Counted from the first letter of the stretch, positions 44,854 to 54,300 are shown. The stretch is DNA of 64,000 bases from Rhizobium sp. NZLR1 (GCF_017357385.1 NZ_CP071632.1:3677501-3741500); one strand, 5' to 3'. Program-made: numbers and translations. The notes: a model not told the origin generated them from the sequence alone.

Positions 44854-45973
44854 AGGCGAACTGGAGATCGTCGAGGAGGAGGCTGCCGTCGTGCGCCGGA
44901 TCTTCGACATGTATGTCGCCGGGGTGGCGCCGCGATCGATAGCGGCAGCGCTGAACAATGGCGGTGTTCCCGCGCCTCGCGGCAAGCAATGGAACGCTTC
45001 GACCATCAACGGCAACGGGCAGCGCGGCAACGGCATACTGAAAAATCCGCTCTATGCCGGCAAGATCGTCTGGAACCGCGTCCACATGGTCAAAGATCCT
45101 TCCACGGGGAAGCGGGTTTCGCGCATCAACGACGATGACAAGGTCGAGACGATCGACGCACCCCATCTTCGCATTGTCGATGAAGGGCTATTTCAGGCAG
45201 CTGCGAATCTGAAGGCTGAGCGCGGCGGCGCGCACGCCAGACACGTTCCGAAAAACAAGCGCCTCCTATCTGGGCTTCTGAAATGCAGCGAGTGTGGTGG
45301 CAGCCTTGTAATCTACGGCGCCGATCGGAACGGCCCGCGCGTGATCTGCAGCACTCACAAAGAATCCGGCAGCTGCTCGAACAATGCTCGCTACTATGTC
45401 GAGAAGATTGAGCGTGACGTAATCGACCGCCTGCGCGAAATGTTCGCCGACACGTCAATCATAGACGCCTATGTCGAAGAATATAAAGCCGAGAGCAAGC
45501 GGATCGCCGCTGAGCGTCGCAACAGCCGCGGGGATAGGGAACGCGCGCTGGCACAAGTGCTGGAGCGGATCGCGCGCATCATCGATCAGGTATCGAGGGG
45601 AACGATCGATGACGACGATGTTGCGGCCGTGCTGCCACCGCTGAAAGCGGAGCGAGAGAAGCTGAAGGCAGACCTTGCCGCCCAGGCGCCGGTGTCAAAC
45701 GTCATCGAGATCAAGCCGAGAGCAGTTACGAAATTCAGAGAGGATGTGGAAAGCCTGGCTGAGATCCTGAAAGATCGTGGCGCTGAGCCGACAGTCGAGA
45801 TGGCGAAGGCATTCCGTGAGGTAGTTTCGGGCGTGATCGTTTACCCGCGGGCTCCCGGTGACCCTTATCAGTATGAAATCAAGGGATGGCTGTCTGGGAT
45901 CGCCGGACCGGATCTGTCGGCTGTTGTAGTGGTAGCGGAGGAGGGATTTGAACCCCCGACACAAGGATTATGA
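44854..45973 (+). pseudogene. large serine recombinase without catalytic domain
   Basis: The frame opens with GELEIVEEEAAVVRRIFDMY, the start of the Recombinase domain, and continues with a zinc-ribbon segment (LLKCSECGGSLVIYG ... STHKESGSC) and a coiled coil (residues about 190-270). The N-terminal resolvase domain with the nucleophilic serine is absent, so it cannot cut DNA. The C-terminus runs into the tRNA-Met gene (EEGFEPPTQGL comes from tRNA sequence) and stops inside its anticodon arm. Confidence 0.8.
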
Positions 45974-46006
45974 TTCCTCTGCTCTGACCTACTGAGCTAC
46001 TCCGCC
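45930..46006 (-). tRNA. tRNA-Met (CAT), elongator
   Basis: The 77-base cloverleaf has acceptor GGCGGAG with CTCCGCT plus ACCA encoded, D-arm AGCTCAGTAGGTCAGAGC, anticodon arm AGGA-ATCATAA-TCCT with anticodon CAT at 45970-45972, and T-arm GGGGGTTCAAATCCCTC. The loop (ATCATAA) and T-arm resemble elongator methionine rather than the CAT-anticodon isoleucine tRNA. Its 3' end is the integration site of the neighbouring island. Confidence 0.95.
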
Positions 46007-46141
46007 ACTGGCCAAACGACACCTGCTCGCGAAGCGCAGCGGGCTCGTGGGATGAGCGGCTTATAAGGTGCGCTTCGGCTTTGTGTCAAGCGCATGATCG
46101 AGAAAAACGGTGGGTTTACCACCTGTTGTTCCCTATCGATT

Positions 46142-47341
46142 TCAGGCGGCGACGGGGCTGGTCAAGAGGGCCTTCAGCGAAGCTTCCGCCGAAGGTTCGC
46201 GTTCGGAGCGCTCGATGAAACCCCCGCCGAAAACGCGGGCGTTGTCGCCGGGTGCGGAATAAAGCGCGCAGGCCTGGCCGGGGGCGATACCCGCCTCACC
46301 GACTGTGAGGTCGACATAAGTGCCGTTCGCATTGATATGCAGCACGGCGGGTGCCGGCGCCCGTGTCGAGCGAACCTTGGCGTAACAGGCGAAGCCTTTA
46401 CCGGAGGCGGCTTGCGCAAGCGTCTCGTCGCCCAGCCAATTGACGTCGCGCAGGTAGACGCGGTGCGTTTCCAGCGCCTCTTTCGGCCCGACGATGACGC
46501 GGCGCGAACGGGCGTCGAGAAAGACCACGTAGAGCGGCTCGCCGGTGGCGATGCCGATGCCGCGGCGTTGGCCGATCGTGAAGTGCAGGATGCCCTCATG
46601 GCTTCCGAGCACGCGGCCGTCGAGATGGACGATCTCGCCGGCGAGCGCCGCGTTCGGCTTCAGCTTGGTGATGATGTCGGAATATTTGCCCCGCGGCACG
46701 AAGCAGATGTCCTGGCTGTCGGCCTTCTTGGCGACGACGAGGCCCATATCTTCGGCGAGCCTGCGGGTCTCGGCCTTCGGCAGGCCGCCCAAGGGAAAGC
46801 GGAGGTAGTCGATCTGTTCCTGGGTCGTGGCGAACAGGAAATAGCTCTGGTCACGATCGGCGTCGGCCGGGCGGAAAAGCGCGCGGCGGCCGGGATTTTC
46901 GGGCGAAGGGTTCAGGCCCGAGCGGATATAGTGGCCGGTCGCTAGCGCATCGGCGCCAAGCTCCTTGGCGGTTGCTAGAAGATCGGCAAACTTGACGGTC
47001 TGGTTGCAGGAAACGCAAGGAATCGGCGTTTCGCCCGCCACATAGCTTTCGGCGAAGGGATTGATCACCGTCTCGCGAAAGCGCTTTTCGTAATCGAGCA
47101 CGTAATGCGGAATGCCGAGCGTTTCGCAGACGCGACGCGCATCGTCGATATCCTGGCCGGCGCAGCAGGAACCGGCGCGGTGAACGGCGGCGCCATGATC
47201 ATAAAGCTGCAGCGTAATGCCGAGCACGTCGTAACCCTGGCGTTTGAGAAGGCCGGCGACGACCGATGAATCGACGCCGCCCGACATGGCGACGACGACA
47301 CGGGTATCTTCCGGCTGCTTGTCAAAATCCAGTGTGTTCAA
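46142..47341 (-). CDS. mnmA: tRNA-specific 2-thiouridylase
   Basis: This 399-residue enzyme adds sulfur to U34 of Lys, Glu and Gln tRNAs. The ATP-pyrophosphatase P-loop is [15 protein letters not shown]. The two catalytic cysteines lie in [14 protein letters not shown] and the DSQDICFVP region. The TTG at 47341 gives the N-terminus [13 protein letters not shown] that is normal for rhizobial MnmA. A TTG at 47353 would add four residues. It is the first core gene beyond the tRNA-Met island. Confidence 0.95.
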   Translation of the reverse strand: MNTLDFDKQPEDTRVVVAMSGGVDSSVVAGLLKRQGYDVLGITLQLYDHGAAVHRAGSCCAGQDIDDARRVCETLGIPHYVLDYEKRFRETVINPFAESYVAGETPIPCVSCNQTVKFADLLATAKELGADALATGHYIRSGLNPSPENPGRRALFRPADADRDQSYFLFATTQEQIDYLRFPLGGLPKAETRRLAEDMGLVVAKKADSQDICFVPRGKYSDIITKLKPNAALAGEIVHLDGRVLGSHEGILHFTIGQRRGIGIATGEPLYVVFLDARSRRVIVGPKEALETHRVYLRDVNWLGDETLAQAASGKGFACYAKVRSTRAPAPAVLHINANGTYVDLTVGEAGIAPGQACALYSAPGDNARVFGGGFIERSEREPSAEASLKALLTSPVAA

Positions 47342-47520
47342 CGGTGGTGCCAAATTCTGCTTGGGTCACGATCCGCCCTTGCGCTGCAATTGCGGCGGAT
47401 TTGCCGATATTCGGCGGGATCGGCCGCCGTCTCTCGATGAAGGACCGATATAGAAAGGATTGTCCGTGGACGCAAGGGGCAGCCTTCGGGTACCGATATT
47501 TCGCATTCCCGCCTGAAGAG

Positions 47521-47544
47521 AAGGCGCAGCCGAAGCCGCGCCTT
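47521..47544 (-). terminator. terminator-like hairpin after the 33-residue gene
   Basis: AAGGCGC (47521-47527) pairs with GCGCCTT (47538-47544), with an inner GC pair closing a TTCG tetraloop on the minus strand. CTCTTC follows on that strand. Confidence 0.5.
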
Positions 47545-47560
47545 GGAGCGGGGGTGCGGC

Positions 47561-47662
47561 TCAGGTGCCGATCAGCTTGTTGCAGGCGAATGCGATGCTC
47601 GGATTGGCGATGATGGCGGTTACGAACGCCAGTCCGATCGTCGAGAATGAAAAGTGTTTCAT
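47561..47662 (-). CDS. 33-residue exported peptide
   Basis: The minus strand carries AGGAGG followed by ATG at 47662, and the product MKHFSFSTIGLAFVTAIIAN continues PSIAFACNKLIGT. It reads as a signal peptide with AFA before a Cys, leaving a mature peptide of seven or eight residues, or a lipoprotein-like anchor. A hairpin follows. The strong ribosome site and the terminator support a real gene. Its function is unknown. Confidence 0.5.
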   Translation of the reverse strand: MKHFSFSTIGLAFVTAIIANPSIAFACNKLIGT

Positions 47663-47758
47663 ACACATCCTCCTATCCAGCCCACGACAATTATGCGGCT
47701 TCGCCCGCCTTTCTCAAAATGACGAATGCTTGATGGCATCCGGCCGCATGCCTGCTTC

Positions 47759-48250
47759 TCAGGCGGCCACATCAAGTTCCCTTGCTAGGGCCTCCATCAG
47801 CTCGCGGCAGCCGATTTCGCGGTTGGCGCCCGCCGAGGCATCGTCGAAATAGACGCCTTGCTCCGTATAGGTCATGACTGTGCCCCTGCCGGAGGGACTG
47901 AATTCGATGGTCGCCAGCGAGACCGAGATCGGCACTCCGCCCACTGCCATCCGGTAGGAGATGACGATGCGCTCGTCCGGCACGATATTCTGGTATTGCG
48001 TGTCGTTGGTGATCTCCGGTCCATCACCGAAGCGGAAGCGCGAAAACTCGGCGCCGCCGACACTGAAATCCGAGGTGAATTCCAGCACCTCCCACCCTTC
48101 GCCTTCGGCGAACCAGCGCCGCTTGCTGTCAAGATCAGCAAATGCGAAGAAGACGCGCTCAGGTGGCACGGGATAGGCACGCTCCACGGCGAAGGTGGCG
48201 TGGGAAACGGCTGGTTCGGCGGCCGTCGATTGCGTGGACTGCTCGGTCAT
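47759..48250 (-). CDS. SRPBCC/AHSA1-family protein (second ArsR/SRPBCC pair)
   Basis: This 163-residue START-like fold protein shows FAVERAYPVPPERVFFAFAD at the N-terminus and the final helix GCRELMEALARELDVA, typical of Aha1-like ligand-binding proteins. ATG 48250 overlaps the ArsR stop (TGATG), so the two are translated together. It resembles the pair at 24385-25343 in layout but is clearly a different sequence. The ligand is unknown. Confidence 0.82.
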   Translation of the reverse strand: MTEQSTQSTAAEPAVSHATFAVERAYPVPPERVFFAFADLDSKRRWFAEGEGWEVLEFTSDFSVGGAEFSRFRFGDGPEITNDTQYQNIVPDERIVISYRMAVGGVPISVSLATIEFSPSGRGTVMTYTEQGVYFDDASAGANREIGCRELMEALARELDVAA

Positions 48251-48600
48251 CACTCTTTTCCCTCTCGTTGGTTATTTACGGCCGGCTGTGAAAGCATGTC
48301 GCCCAGGCGATCGAACCGCCGCTCCATCAGGCTTCTGCGCTCGGCCACCCAGCCGGCGATCCGATCGAGGCCGGATGGCTCGATGCGGCAGGTGCGAACC
48401 CGTCCGATCTTCTCGCTGCGGATGAGGCCGCTTTCCTCCAGCACCTGTAAATGCTGGACGATCGCCGCAAGCGACATGTCGAAGGGTTGCGCCAGCTCGC
48501 TGACACTGGCCGGGCCACGGCTCAGCCGCTCGACGATCTGCCGCCGCGTCGGCTCGACGAGGGCTTTCAGAATATCGTCAATGGTCGAATAGTTAAGCAT
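48250..48600 (-). CDS. ArsR-family winged-helix repressor (second pair)
   Basis: This 116-residue repressor has a winged helix (VSELAQPFDMSLAAIVQHLQ, residues about 35-54) and a C-terminal helix ending ERRFDRLGDMLSQ. No metal-site cysteines are seen. ATG 48600 is selected because the family N-terminus LNYSTIDDILKALVEPTRR starts there and the promoter at 48608-48636 would start transcription almost at this ATG. A longer frame from 48636 would overlap the promoter. Confidence 0.85.
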   Translation of the reverse strand: MLNYSTIDDILKALVEPTRRQIVERLSRGPASVSELAQPFDMSLAAIVQHLQVLEESGLIRSEKIGRVRTCRIEPSGLDRIAGWVAERRSLMERRFDRLGDMLSQPAVNNQREGKE

Positions 48601-48607
48601 GGGCTTG

Positions 48608-48636
48608 AGTATTGCGTCGTGACGTTCAATTGTCAA
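48608..48636 (-). promoter_or_regulatory. sigma-70-type promoter of the second ArsR gene
   Basis: On the minus strand TTGACA (48636-48631) and AATACT (48613-48608) are spaced by 17 bases. The -10 box ends seven bases before the ATG, so transcripts should begin at or next to the start codon. TAGTTAAG/CTTAACTA half-sites at 48590-48597 and 48644-48651 flank it and may be operator arms. Confidence 0.65.
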
Positions 48637-48732
48637 GTCATCACTTAACTATTCACGCAGACGCTGAACCACGCCCTATCGAGCGCGGCGAGATTTGCAA
48701 ATGTCGCGGCGTCATCGAAGCCTGCTTGGAAA

Positions 48733-50817
48733 TCATGAACGTGACGAAGCGGCCCTCAGCGCGCGGCCGTGGATCAGCACCTCGGCGTCGTGCTGCGGCA
48801 TCGGCCGGCCCAACAGATAACCCTGCACCTCACTGAAACCTTCGGCGCGCAGTTTCTGCAACTGCTCTTCCGTCTCGATCCCTTCGGCCAGCGTCGTCGC
48901 GTTGAAGCCGGAACCGATACCGACGACGGCGCGGACGATGGCGAGATTACCGGCATCCGTCTCAATGCCCGAAACGAAGCTGCGGTCGAGCTTGATCTTG
49001 TCGAACGGAAACGACCTGAGATAGCTCAGCGACGAATAACCGGTGCCGAAATCGTCGATGGCGATGCGTACGCCAAGCTCTTTCAGTGCGCGCAGCAGCG
49101 GCAGGCTTTGATCGGCATCAGCCAGGAACACGGACTCGGTGATTTCGATTTCAAGCCGGTCGGCATTGAGGCCCGTTTCGTTGAGCGCCGCGACCACTGT
49201 CGAAAGCAGGCTTGCATGTCGAAACTGGCTGACGGAGAGATTGACGGCGATCCTCAAATGGGTCGGCCAGCCGGCTGCCGCGTGGCAGGCTTCCCGGATC
49301 ACCCAGTCGCCGATCGGCACGATGAGGCCGGTCTCCTCGGCGATCGGAATGAATTCCATCGGCGCAACCAACCCACGCTTGGGGTGGCGCCAGCGGATCA
49401 GTGCCTCGAAGCCGGCGATGTCGTCATTGTCGAGCTGTACGATCGGCTGGTAGTACAGCTCGAACTGGCGCTTCTCCAGCGCCTCCCACAGCTCGGCGGT
49501 CATCATATGCCGGCGCTCGGCGGCAAGCCGCATCTCCGTCTCGTAGAAACGATAGGTCGAACGCCCGTTCTCCTTGGCGGCATAGAGCGCCAGATCCGCG
49601 TGTCGCATCAGCACGTCTGCATCGCGGGCATGAGCGGGCGCCAGGGCGATACCGACGCTACAGGTGACATGCTCCCGGACGCCATCGAGATCGAAGGCGC
49701 CGGCAAGCGTCTGCAACAGCCCTTGCGCGAAACGCCCGGCCCGCTCCGGTTCGCCGAGCTCCAGCACGATGGCGAATTCATCGCCGCCGAGACGGGCGAC
49801 AAGATCGCCCTCCTCAGCCAGCCGCAGCAGCCGCTCCGACACTTGGCAAAGCAGCGCGTCGCCGGCGGCATGTCCCTTGCTGTCGTTGATAAGCTTGAAA
49901 TGATCGACGTCGATATAGAGCAGCGCGATCGGGCTGTCGGCGGTCGCTTCGACCGCGCGCTGGCTGATATGATTGGAAAAGGCTGCCCGGTTCGGCAGGC
50001 CGGTCAGGGAATCATGCATGGCAAGATGGGCAAGCTTTGCCTCGACGGCGCGCTCCTCCGTCACGTCCTGCGAGATGCCGAGCAGGTAGCGCGGTGCACG
50101 GCCCTCCGGCGTCGGCAAGGCGCGTTTGACGGTGCGCAGGATGCGTGGCACGCCATCGGCGCGCAGCATAGTCTCCTCGAAGCTGATCGTCGTATCGGCG
50201 TCGAAGGCCCGGCGATCCTGCTCGCGAAAGGCATCTGTCTGACCGGCGGGAAACAGCGCCCGGTCGGTTCGGCCGACCACCTCCTGCGCCCTCATGCCGA
50301 CAATTTCACCGCAGGCCTCGTTGAAAAGAAGGTAAAGCCCGTCCGCTTCCATGTCCTTGACAAAAACGCCGACCGGCAAGTTGTCGACGATGCTGTCGAG
50401 AAGCGAGCGCGTATCGCTGATCTGACGTCTGGCTGCGTTGACCTCGGTGCGGTCCTGCACGATCGCCAGGATCGCGGCTCGGCCCTCGAAACGCACTTCG
50501 CGGCCATAGGTCAGCACGTCAAAGGTCTCGCCGCTCGCCTTGAGGTGAGCCCAACGCTCTGCCTTTTCCATGTCGGTACGGCCATTGACGGCGTCGATCA
50601 TCCGCTCCCGCTCATGCTGGGGGCGGATATCGAGCACCGTCATGTGCCGGTACTCGTCTGCGCCGTAGCCGTAGAGTGCTGCCGCCGCCTCGTTGACGCT
50701 GAGAAAATGCAGCGATATCGGATCGTAGACCCACATCGGCGACGGATGCGTTGCAAACAATGACCGGAAGTCGTCGTTCAGTACTTCGATCTGCTCGGTC
50801 TTCTGCAAGGGGGCCAT
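48733..50817 (-). CDS. PAS-PAS-GGDEF-EAL cyclic di-GMP protein
   Basis: This 694-residue protein has no membrane helix. Two PAS sensor domains (residues about 15-125 and 135-260) precede a GGDEF domain with intact RLGGDEFAIV and an EAL domain with intact GFEALIRW and DDFGTGYSSL. Both cyclase and phosphodiesterase chemistry are possible, probably set by the PAS ligand. It is a cytosolic counterpart to the membrane GGDEF-EAL protein at 32363-33934. Confidence 0.94.
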   Translation of the reverse strand: MAPLQKTEQIEVLNDDFRSLFATHPSPMWVYDPISLHFLSVNEAAAALYGYGADEYRHMTVLDIRPQHERERMIDAVNGRTDMEKAERWAHLKASGETFDVLTYGREVRFEGRAAILAIVQDRTEVNAARRQISDTRSLLDSIVDNLPVGVFVKDMEADGLYLLFNEACGEIVGMRAQEVVGRTDRALFPAGQTDAFREQDRRAFDADTTISFEETMLRADGVPRILRTVKRALPTPEGRAPRYLLGISQDVTEERAVEAKLAHLAMHDSLTGLPNRAAFSNHISQRAVEATADSPIALLYIDVDHFKLINDSKGHAAGDALLCQVSERLLRLAEEGDLVARLGGDEFAIVLELGEPERAGRFAQGLLQTLAGAFDLDGVREHVTCSVGIALAPAHARDADVLMRHADLALYAAKENGRSTYRFYETEMRLAAERRHMMTAELWEALEKRQFELYYQPIVQLDNDDIAGFEALIRWRHPKRGLVAPMEFIPIAEETGLIVPIGDWVIREACHAAAGWPTHLRIAVNLSVSQFRHASLLSTVVAALNETGLNADRLEIEITESVFLADADQSLPLLRALKELGVRIAIDDFGTGYSSLSYLRSFPFDKIKLDRSFVSGIETDAGNLAIVRAVVGIGSGFNATTLAEGIETEEQLQKLRAEGFSEVQGYLLGRPMPQHDAEVLIHGRALRAASSRS

Positions 50818-51048
50818 GGAATTCGCACGCGGTTGATGCCGATGCCAAGCGCATACCAGGAAAAGTTAAATAAAATCAGAATCATACTAGACTTAAACTT
50901 TGGGCTTCCGCCTGCAGCATGTGCAAAGCCGAGGGTTTACCATCGCGGTTTCCGCCTTCGATAAACTTACTTGAATGAACCGGAACAATTCCGCCGATCG
51001 TGCGTTGCAGATGATCTAAGTTGCAATTGCGTTGCTGAGGAGGATTTC

Positions 51049-51312
51049 ATGGGCAGGTTGGGCGCAACGACGGATTACAGCAGGATCAGACATTGGATCG
51101 AAGAACGCGGCGGCCATCCCGCCCGTATCAAGAACGCACCGGACAGCGAAACCGTCCGCGTCGATTTTTCCTCGGAATCGCAGGAAGAAATTTCCTGGGA
51201 CGAATTCTTCCAGGGTTTTGACGGCAGCCGGCTCGCTTTCCTTCATCGCACCAAGGCTGAAGACGATGCCGCCCGTCTCGGCAGGATCGTCCGCCGTCGC
51301 CGGTACCACTAA
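51049..51312 (+). CDS. small hypothetical protein, 87 aa
   Basis: ATG 51049 follows GAGGAGGATTTC, a strong ribosome site that decides the start. The protein is charged and soluble (RIRHWIEERGGHPARIKN, SQEEISWDEFFQGFDG) with a basic tail RIVRRRRYH. I recognise no named family. It ends at a bidirectional terminator shared with serA. The 230 bp before it hold nothing obvious. Confidence 0.7.
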   Translation: MGRLGATTDYSRIRHWIEERGGHPARIKNAPDSETVRVDFSSESQEEISWDEFFQGFDGSRLAFLHRTKAEDDAARLGRIVRRRRYH

Positions 51313-51335
51313 GCCTCATCCGTTCCTGATAAGGA

Positions 51336-51365
51336 AAACCCGGCGCGATTTATGCGCCGGGTTTT
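51336..51365. terminator. bidirectional terminator between the 87-residue gene and serA
   Basis: AACCCGGCGC (51337-51346) pairs with GCGCCGGGTT (51354-51363), with A-rich sequence on the left and T-rich on the right, so it can end transcripts from both sides. Confidence 0.88.
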
Positions 51366-51391
51366 CCGTGTCTTGCCTTGGGAGGGCGAAC

Positions 51392-52987
51392 TCAGTCGAT
51401 GTTGAAGGTGAGCAGCTTTGCCTGGCGGATCGCCCGGTTGGCCGTCAACTGCGCAAGCACGGCGTCTTCAACCTTGCCATCGACATAGAGCAGCGCGATG
51501 GCGTCACCGCCCTGCTTGTCACGCCCGAGCTGGAAGTTTGCGATGTTGACGCCGGCACCGCCAAGCGTCGTGCCGATGAAGCCGATCATGCCGGGGACGT
51601 CGGTATTGGTGATATAGATCATGTGCGAGCCGACATCGGCATCGAGGTTGATGCCCTTGATCTGGATGAACCGCGGCTTGCCATCCGAAAACACGGTGCC
51701 GGCGACCGAACGCGTCATGCTTTCGGTCGTCACCGTCAGCTTGATATAGCCATCGAAGACACCGGTCTTGTCGCGCTTGACCTCGGAAAGCACGACGCCT
51801 TTTTCCTTGACCATGATTGGCGCCGAAACCATGTTGACGTCGGCGACCTGTGGGCGGATGAGACCGGCAAGCACCGCACTCGTCAGCGCCCGTGTGTTCA
51901 TGTTGGCGGTGATGCCGTCGTAGAGGATCTCGATTTCCTTGATCGGCTCTTCGGTGACTTGCCCGACGAAGGCGCCGAGAACGTCGGCAAGGCGGATGAA
52001 GGGCTTCAGGATCGGCGCTTCCTCAGCGGTGATCGACGGCATGTTGATGGCGTTGGAGACCGCACCCTTGACGAGGTAATCCGCCATCTGTTCGGCCACC
52101 TGCAGGGCGACGTTTTCCTGAGCCTCGGTCGTCGAGGCGCCGAGATGTGGCGTGCAGACGACGTTCGGCAGGCCGAAGAGCGGGCTTTCCTTGGCGGGCT
52201 CGACCTCGAACACGTCGAAGGCGGCACCGGCGACATGGCCGGACTTGATGGCTTCGGCAAGCGCTGCTTCATCGACCAGGCCGCCACGGGCGCAGTTGAT
52301 GATACGCACCCCCGGCTTAGTCTTTGCCAGCGCTTCCTTGTTGAGGATGCCGCGCGTCTTGTCGGTCATCGGCACATGCAGCGTGATGAAGTCGGCGCGG
52401 GCGAAAAGCTCCTCCAGCTCGACCTTGGTGACGCCCATCTCCTCGGCGCGCTCCTTGGAGAGGAACGGGTCATAGGCGACGACATGCATCTTCAGGCCGA
52501 TGGCACGGGCGCAGACGATCGAGCCGATATTGCCGGCACCGATGACGCCGAGCGTCTTGCCGGTGATCTCGACGCCCATGAACTTCGACTTTTCCCATTT
52601 GCCGGCCTGCGTCGAGGTATCGGCTGCCGGAAGCTGGCGAGCGACGGCAAACATCAGCGCAATCGCGTGTTCGGCTGTCGTAATCGAGTTGCCGAAGGGC
52701 GTGTTCATGACGATGATGCCGCGGCGCGAGGCAGCCGGGATATCGACATTGTCGACGCCGATGCCAGCGCGGCCGACGACCTTGAGGTTCGTCGCCCCCT
52801 GGATGATCTTTTCCGTCACCTTGGTGGCGGAGCGGATGGCCAGACCATCATACTTGCCGATGACTTCGAGCAGACGGTCCTTATCCTTGCCGAGCTGCGG
52901 TTCGAAATCGACTTCGACGCCGCGGTCGCGGAAGATCTGGACGGCGGTTTCCGACAATTCGTCGGATACGAGAACGCGAGGTGCCAT
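51392..52987 (-). CDS. serA: D-3-phosphoglycerate dehydrogenase
   Basis: This 531-residue enzyme carries out the first step of serine synthesis, oxidising 3-phosphoglycerate with NAD. It has an N-terminal catalytic domain, the NAD motif LGVIGAGNIGSIVCARA, the conserved GRAGIGVDNVD and TPHLGAST segments, then an intervening domain and a C-terminal ACT domain for feedback control (TDVPGMIGFIGTTLG). ATG 52987 follows AGGAGGCC. serC lies directly upstream, and a GC hairpin (53036-53057) separates the two. Confidence 0.96.
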   Translation of the reverse strand: MAPRVLVSDELSETAVQIFRDRGVEVDFEPQLGKDKDRLLEVIGKYDGLAIRSATKVTEKIIQGATNLKVVGRAGIGVDNVDIPAASRRGIIVMNTPFGNSITTAEHAIALMFAVARQLPAADTSTQAGKWEKSKFMGVEITGKTLGVIGAGNIGSIVCARAIGLKMHVVAYDPFLSKERAEEMGVTKVELEELFARADFITLHVPMTDKTRGILNKEALAKTKPGVRIINCARGGLVDEAALAEAIKSGHVAGAAFDVFEVEPAKESPLFGLPNVVCTPHLGASTTEAQENVALQVAEQMADYLVKGAVSNAINMPSITAEEAPILKPFIRLADVLGAFVGQVTEEPIKEIEILYDGITANMNTRALTSAVLAGLIRPQVADVNMVSAPIMVKEKGVVLSEVKRDKTGVFDGYIKLTVTTESMTRSVAGTVFSDGKPRFIQIKGINLDADVGSHMIYITNTDVPGMIGFIGTTLGGAGVNIANFQLGRDKQGGDAIALLYVDGKVEDAVLAQLTANRAIRQAKLLTFNID

Positions 52988-53035
52988 TGTGGCCTCCTTC
53001 AAAAGTGTTCAGCGATGGATGAAATTAGAATGCTG

Positions 53036-53057
53036 GGCTCCGCCCTGGGGCGGAGCC
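53036..53057. repeat. GC hairpin between serC and serA
   Basis: GGCTCCGCC pairs with GGCGGAGCC around a four-base loop. There is no T-run. It may adjust the serC-to-serA mRNA ratio. Confidence 0.5.
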
Positions 53058-53070
53058 GGATGCGATCACG

Positions 53071-54249
53071 TCAGGCGGCAGCCTGGCCGAGCTGCGCCTT
53101 CTGCGTTTCGAAGGCCCAGGAAAGCCAGGGCATCAGCTTCTGCATGTCGGATGCCTCGATCGTAGCGCCGGCCCAGATACGCAGGCCGGACGGCGCGTCG
53201 CGGTAATGGCCGACGTCATAGGCGACGCCTTCCTTTTCGAGCAGGCCGACCAGCCCCTTGGCGAAATTCGCCTGACCGTCGTCGTCGAGCGCTGCGATAT
53301 CCTTGTCGACGATCTTCAGGCAGACCGAGGTGTTGGAGGCCGTTTCCGCCTTGACGGCGAGATTGGCAATCCAGTCGTTTGCCGCGACGAAGTCATGAAT
53401 GACCTTGGCATTGGCATCGGCGCGCGCAATCAGTGCCTTGAGGCCGCCAAGGCCCTTGGCCCAGACAAGCGCGTCGATATAGTCCTCGACGCAGAGCATC
53501 GACGGCGTGTTGATCGTTTCGCCCCGGAAGATGCCTTCGGTCAGCTTGCCGCCAGAGGTCATGCGGAAGATCTTCGGCAGCGGCCATGCCGGCGTATAGG
53601 CGACCAGACGCTCGACGGCGCGCGGCGAAAGGATGATGACGCCGTGGGCGCCCTCGCCGCCCAGAACCTTCTGCCAGGAGAAGGTGACGACATCGAGCTT
53701 GGCGAAATCGAGTTCCTGCGCGAAAGCGGCCGAAGTGGCGTCGCAGATCGTCAGGCCCTTGCGGTCGGCAGAGATGAAATCGGCGTTAGGCACGCGCACG
53801 CCCGAAGTAGTGCCGTTCCAGGTGAAGACCACATCGCGATCGAAATCGACGGCGGAGAGATCGGGAAGCTCGCCGTAACCAGCCTCGAGCTTGCGCACGT
53901 CCTTGAGCTTCAGCTGCTTGACGACATCGGTGACCCAGCCGGCGCCGAAGCTTTCCCAGGTGAGCATGTCGACGCCGCGTTCGCCGAGCAGCGACCAGAG
54001 CGCCATTTCGACGGCACCCGTATCGGACGCCGGAACGATGCCGATGCGGTAATCCGCCGGCACGTCGAGAATTTCACGGGTAAGGTCGATGGCCTGCTTG
54101 AGCTTGGCCTTGCCGACCTTCGCGCGATGCGAACGGCCAAGAGCCGCGTCGGAAAGGGCGTCGAGCGACCAACCGGGGCGCTTCGAGCAAGGGCCAGACG
54201 AAAAATGAGTATTGTGCGGACGGATGTCCGGCTTTGCGGTCTTCGCCAT
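53071..54249 (-). CDS. serC: phosphoserine aminotransferase
   Basis: This 392-residue PLP enzyme makes phosphoserine from phosphohydroxypyruvate and glutamate, and also serves pyridoxine synthesis. It is the longer alphaproteobacterial type, with N-terminus [20 protein letters not shown], the PLP-lysine segment [15 protein letters not shown] and the [15 protein letters not shown] motif. A serC-type leader RNA lies just upstream. serA follows in the same operon. Confidence 0.95.
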   Translation of the reverse strand: MAKTAKPDIRPHNTHFSSGPCSKRPGWSLDALSDAALGRSHRAKVGKAKLKQAIDLTREILDVPADYRIGIVPASDTGAVEMALWSLLGERGVDMLTWESFGAGWVTDVVKQLKLKDVRKLEAGYGELPDLSAVDFDRDVVFTWNGTTSGVRVPNADFISADRKGLTICDATSAAFAQELDFAKLDVVTFSWQKVLGGEGAHGVIILSPRAVERLVAYTPAWPLPKIFRMTSGGKLTEGIFRGETINTPSMLCVEDYIDALVWAKGLGGLKALIARADANAKVIHDFVAANDWIANLAVKAETASNTSVCLKIVDKDIAALDDDGQANFAKGLVGLLEKEGVAYDVGHYRDAPSGLRIWAGATIEASDMQKLMPWLSWAFETQKAQLGQAAA

Positions 54250-54251
54250 GA

Positions 54252-54300
54252 TGCTATCCTCTCAGATAGAAAGCCCTTCGTTGGGGAAGGGTGTCCCGCC
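54252..54300 (-). promoter_or_regulatory. serC leader RNA motif
   Basis: On the minus strand a first hairpin CCCTTC/GAAGGG (54274-54291) is followed by CTATC/GATAG (54254-54269), whose loop holds the GAGAGG ribosome-site sequence, five bases before the serC ATG. This arrangement matches the serC RNA motif known upstream of serC in Alphaproteobacteria. Folding the second hairpin would hide the ribosome site. The ligand is unassigned here. Confidence 0.7.

Larger units (their letters stand above)
39758..45941. mobile_element. tRNA-Met-integrated island, about 6.2 kb, decayed
   Basis: The element lies between two copies of TGGTAGCGGAGG (39758-39769 and 45930-45941). The right copy is the 3' end of tRNA-Met. 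The contents are a ParB-like gene, small orphan genes of lower GC, an orphan phosphoribosyltransferase, two damaged small membrane-protein genes and a recombinase without its catalytic domain beside the tRNA. The orientation (host, core, element, core plus rest of tRNA) fits site-specific integration that preserved the tRNA. Prophage, satellite or integrative-plasmid origin cannot be decided. Confidence 0.7.

Noticed and set aside
45930..46006. Reading the CAT-anticodon tRNA as tRNA-Ile2, the TilS substrate
   Set aside because: The anticodon loop and T-arm sequence match elongator tRNA-Met better than the isoleucine form.
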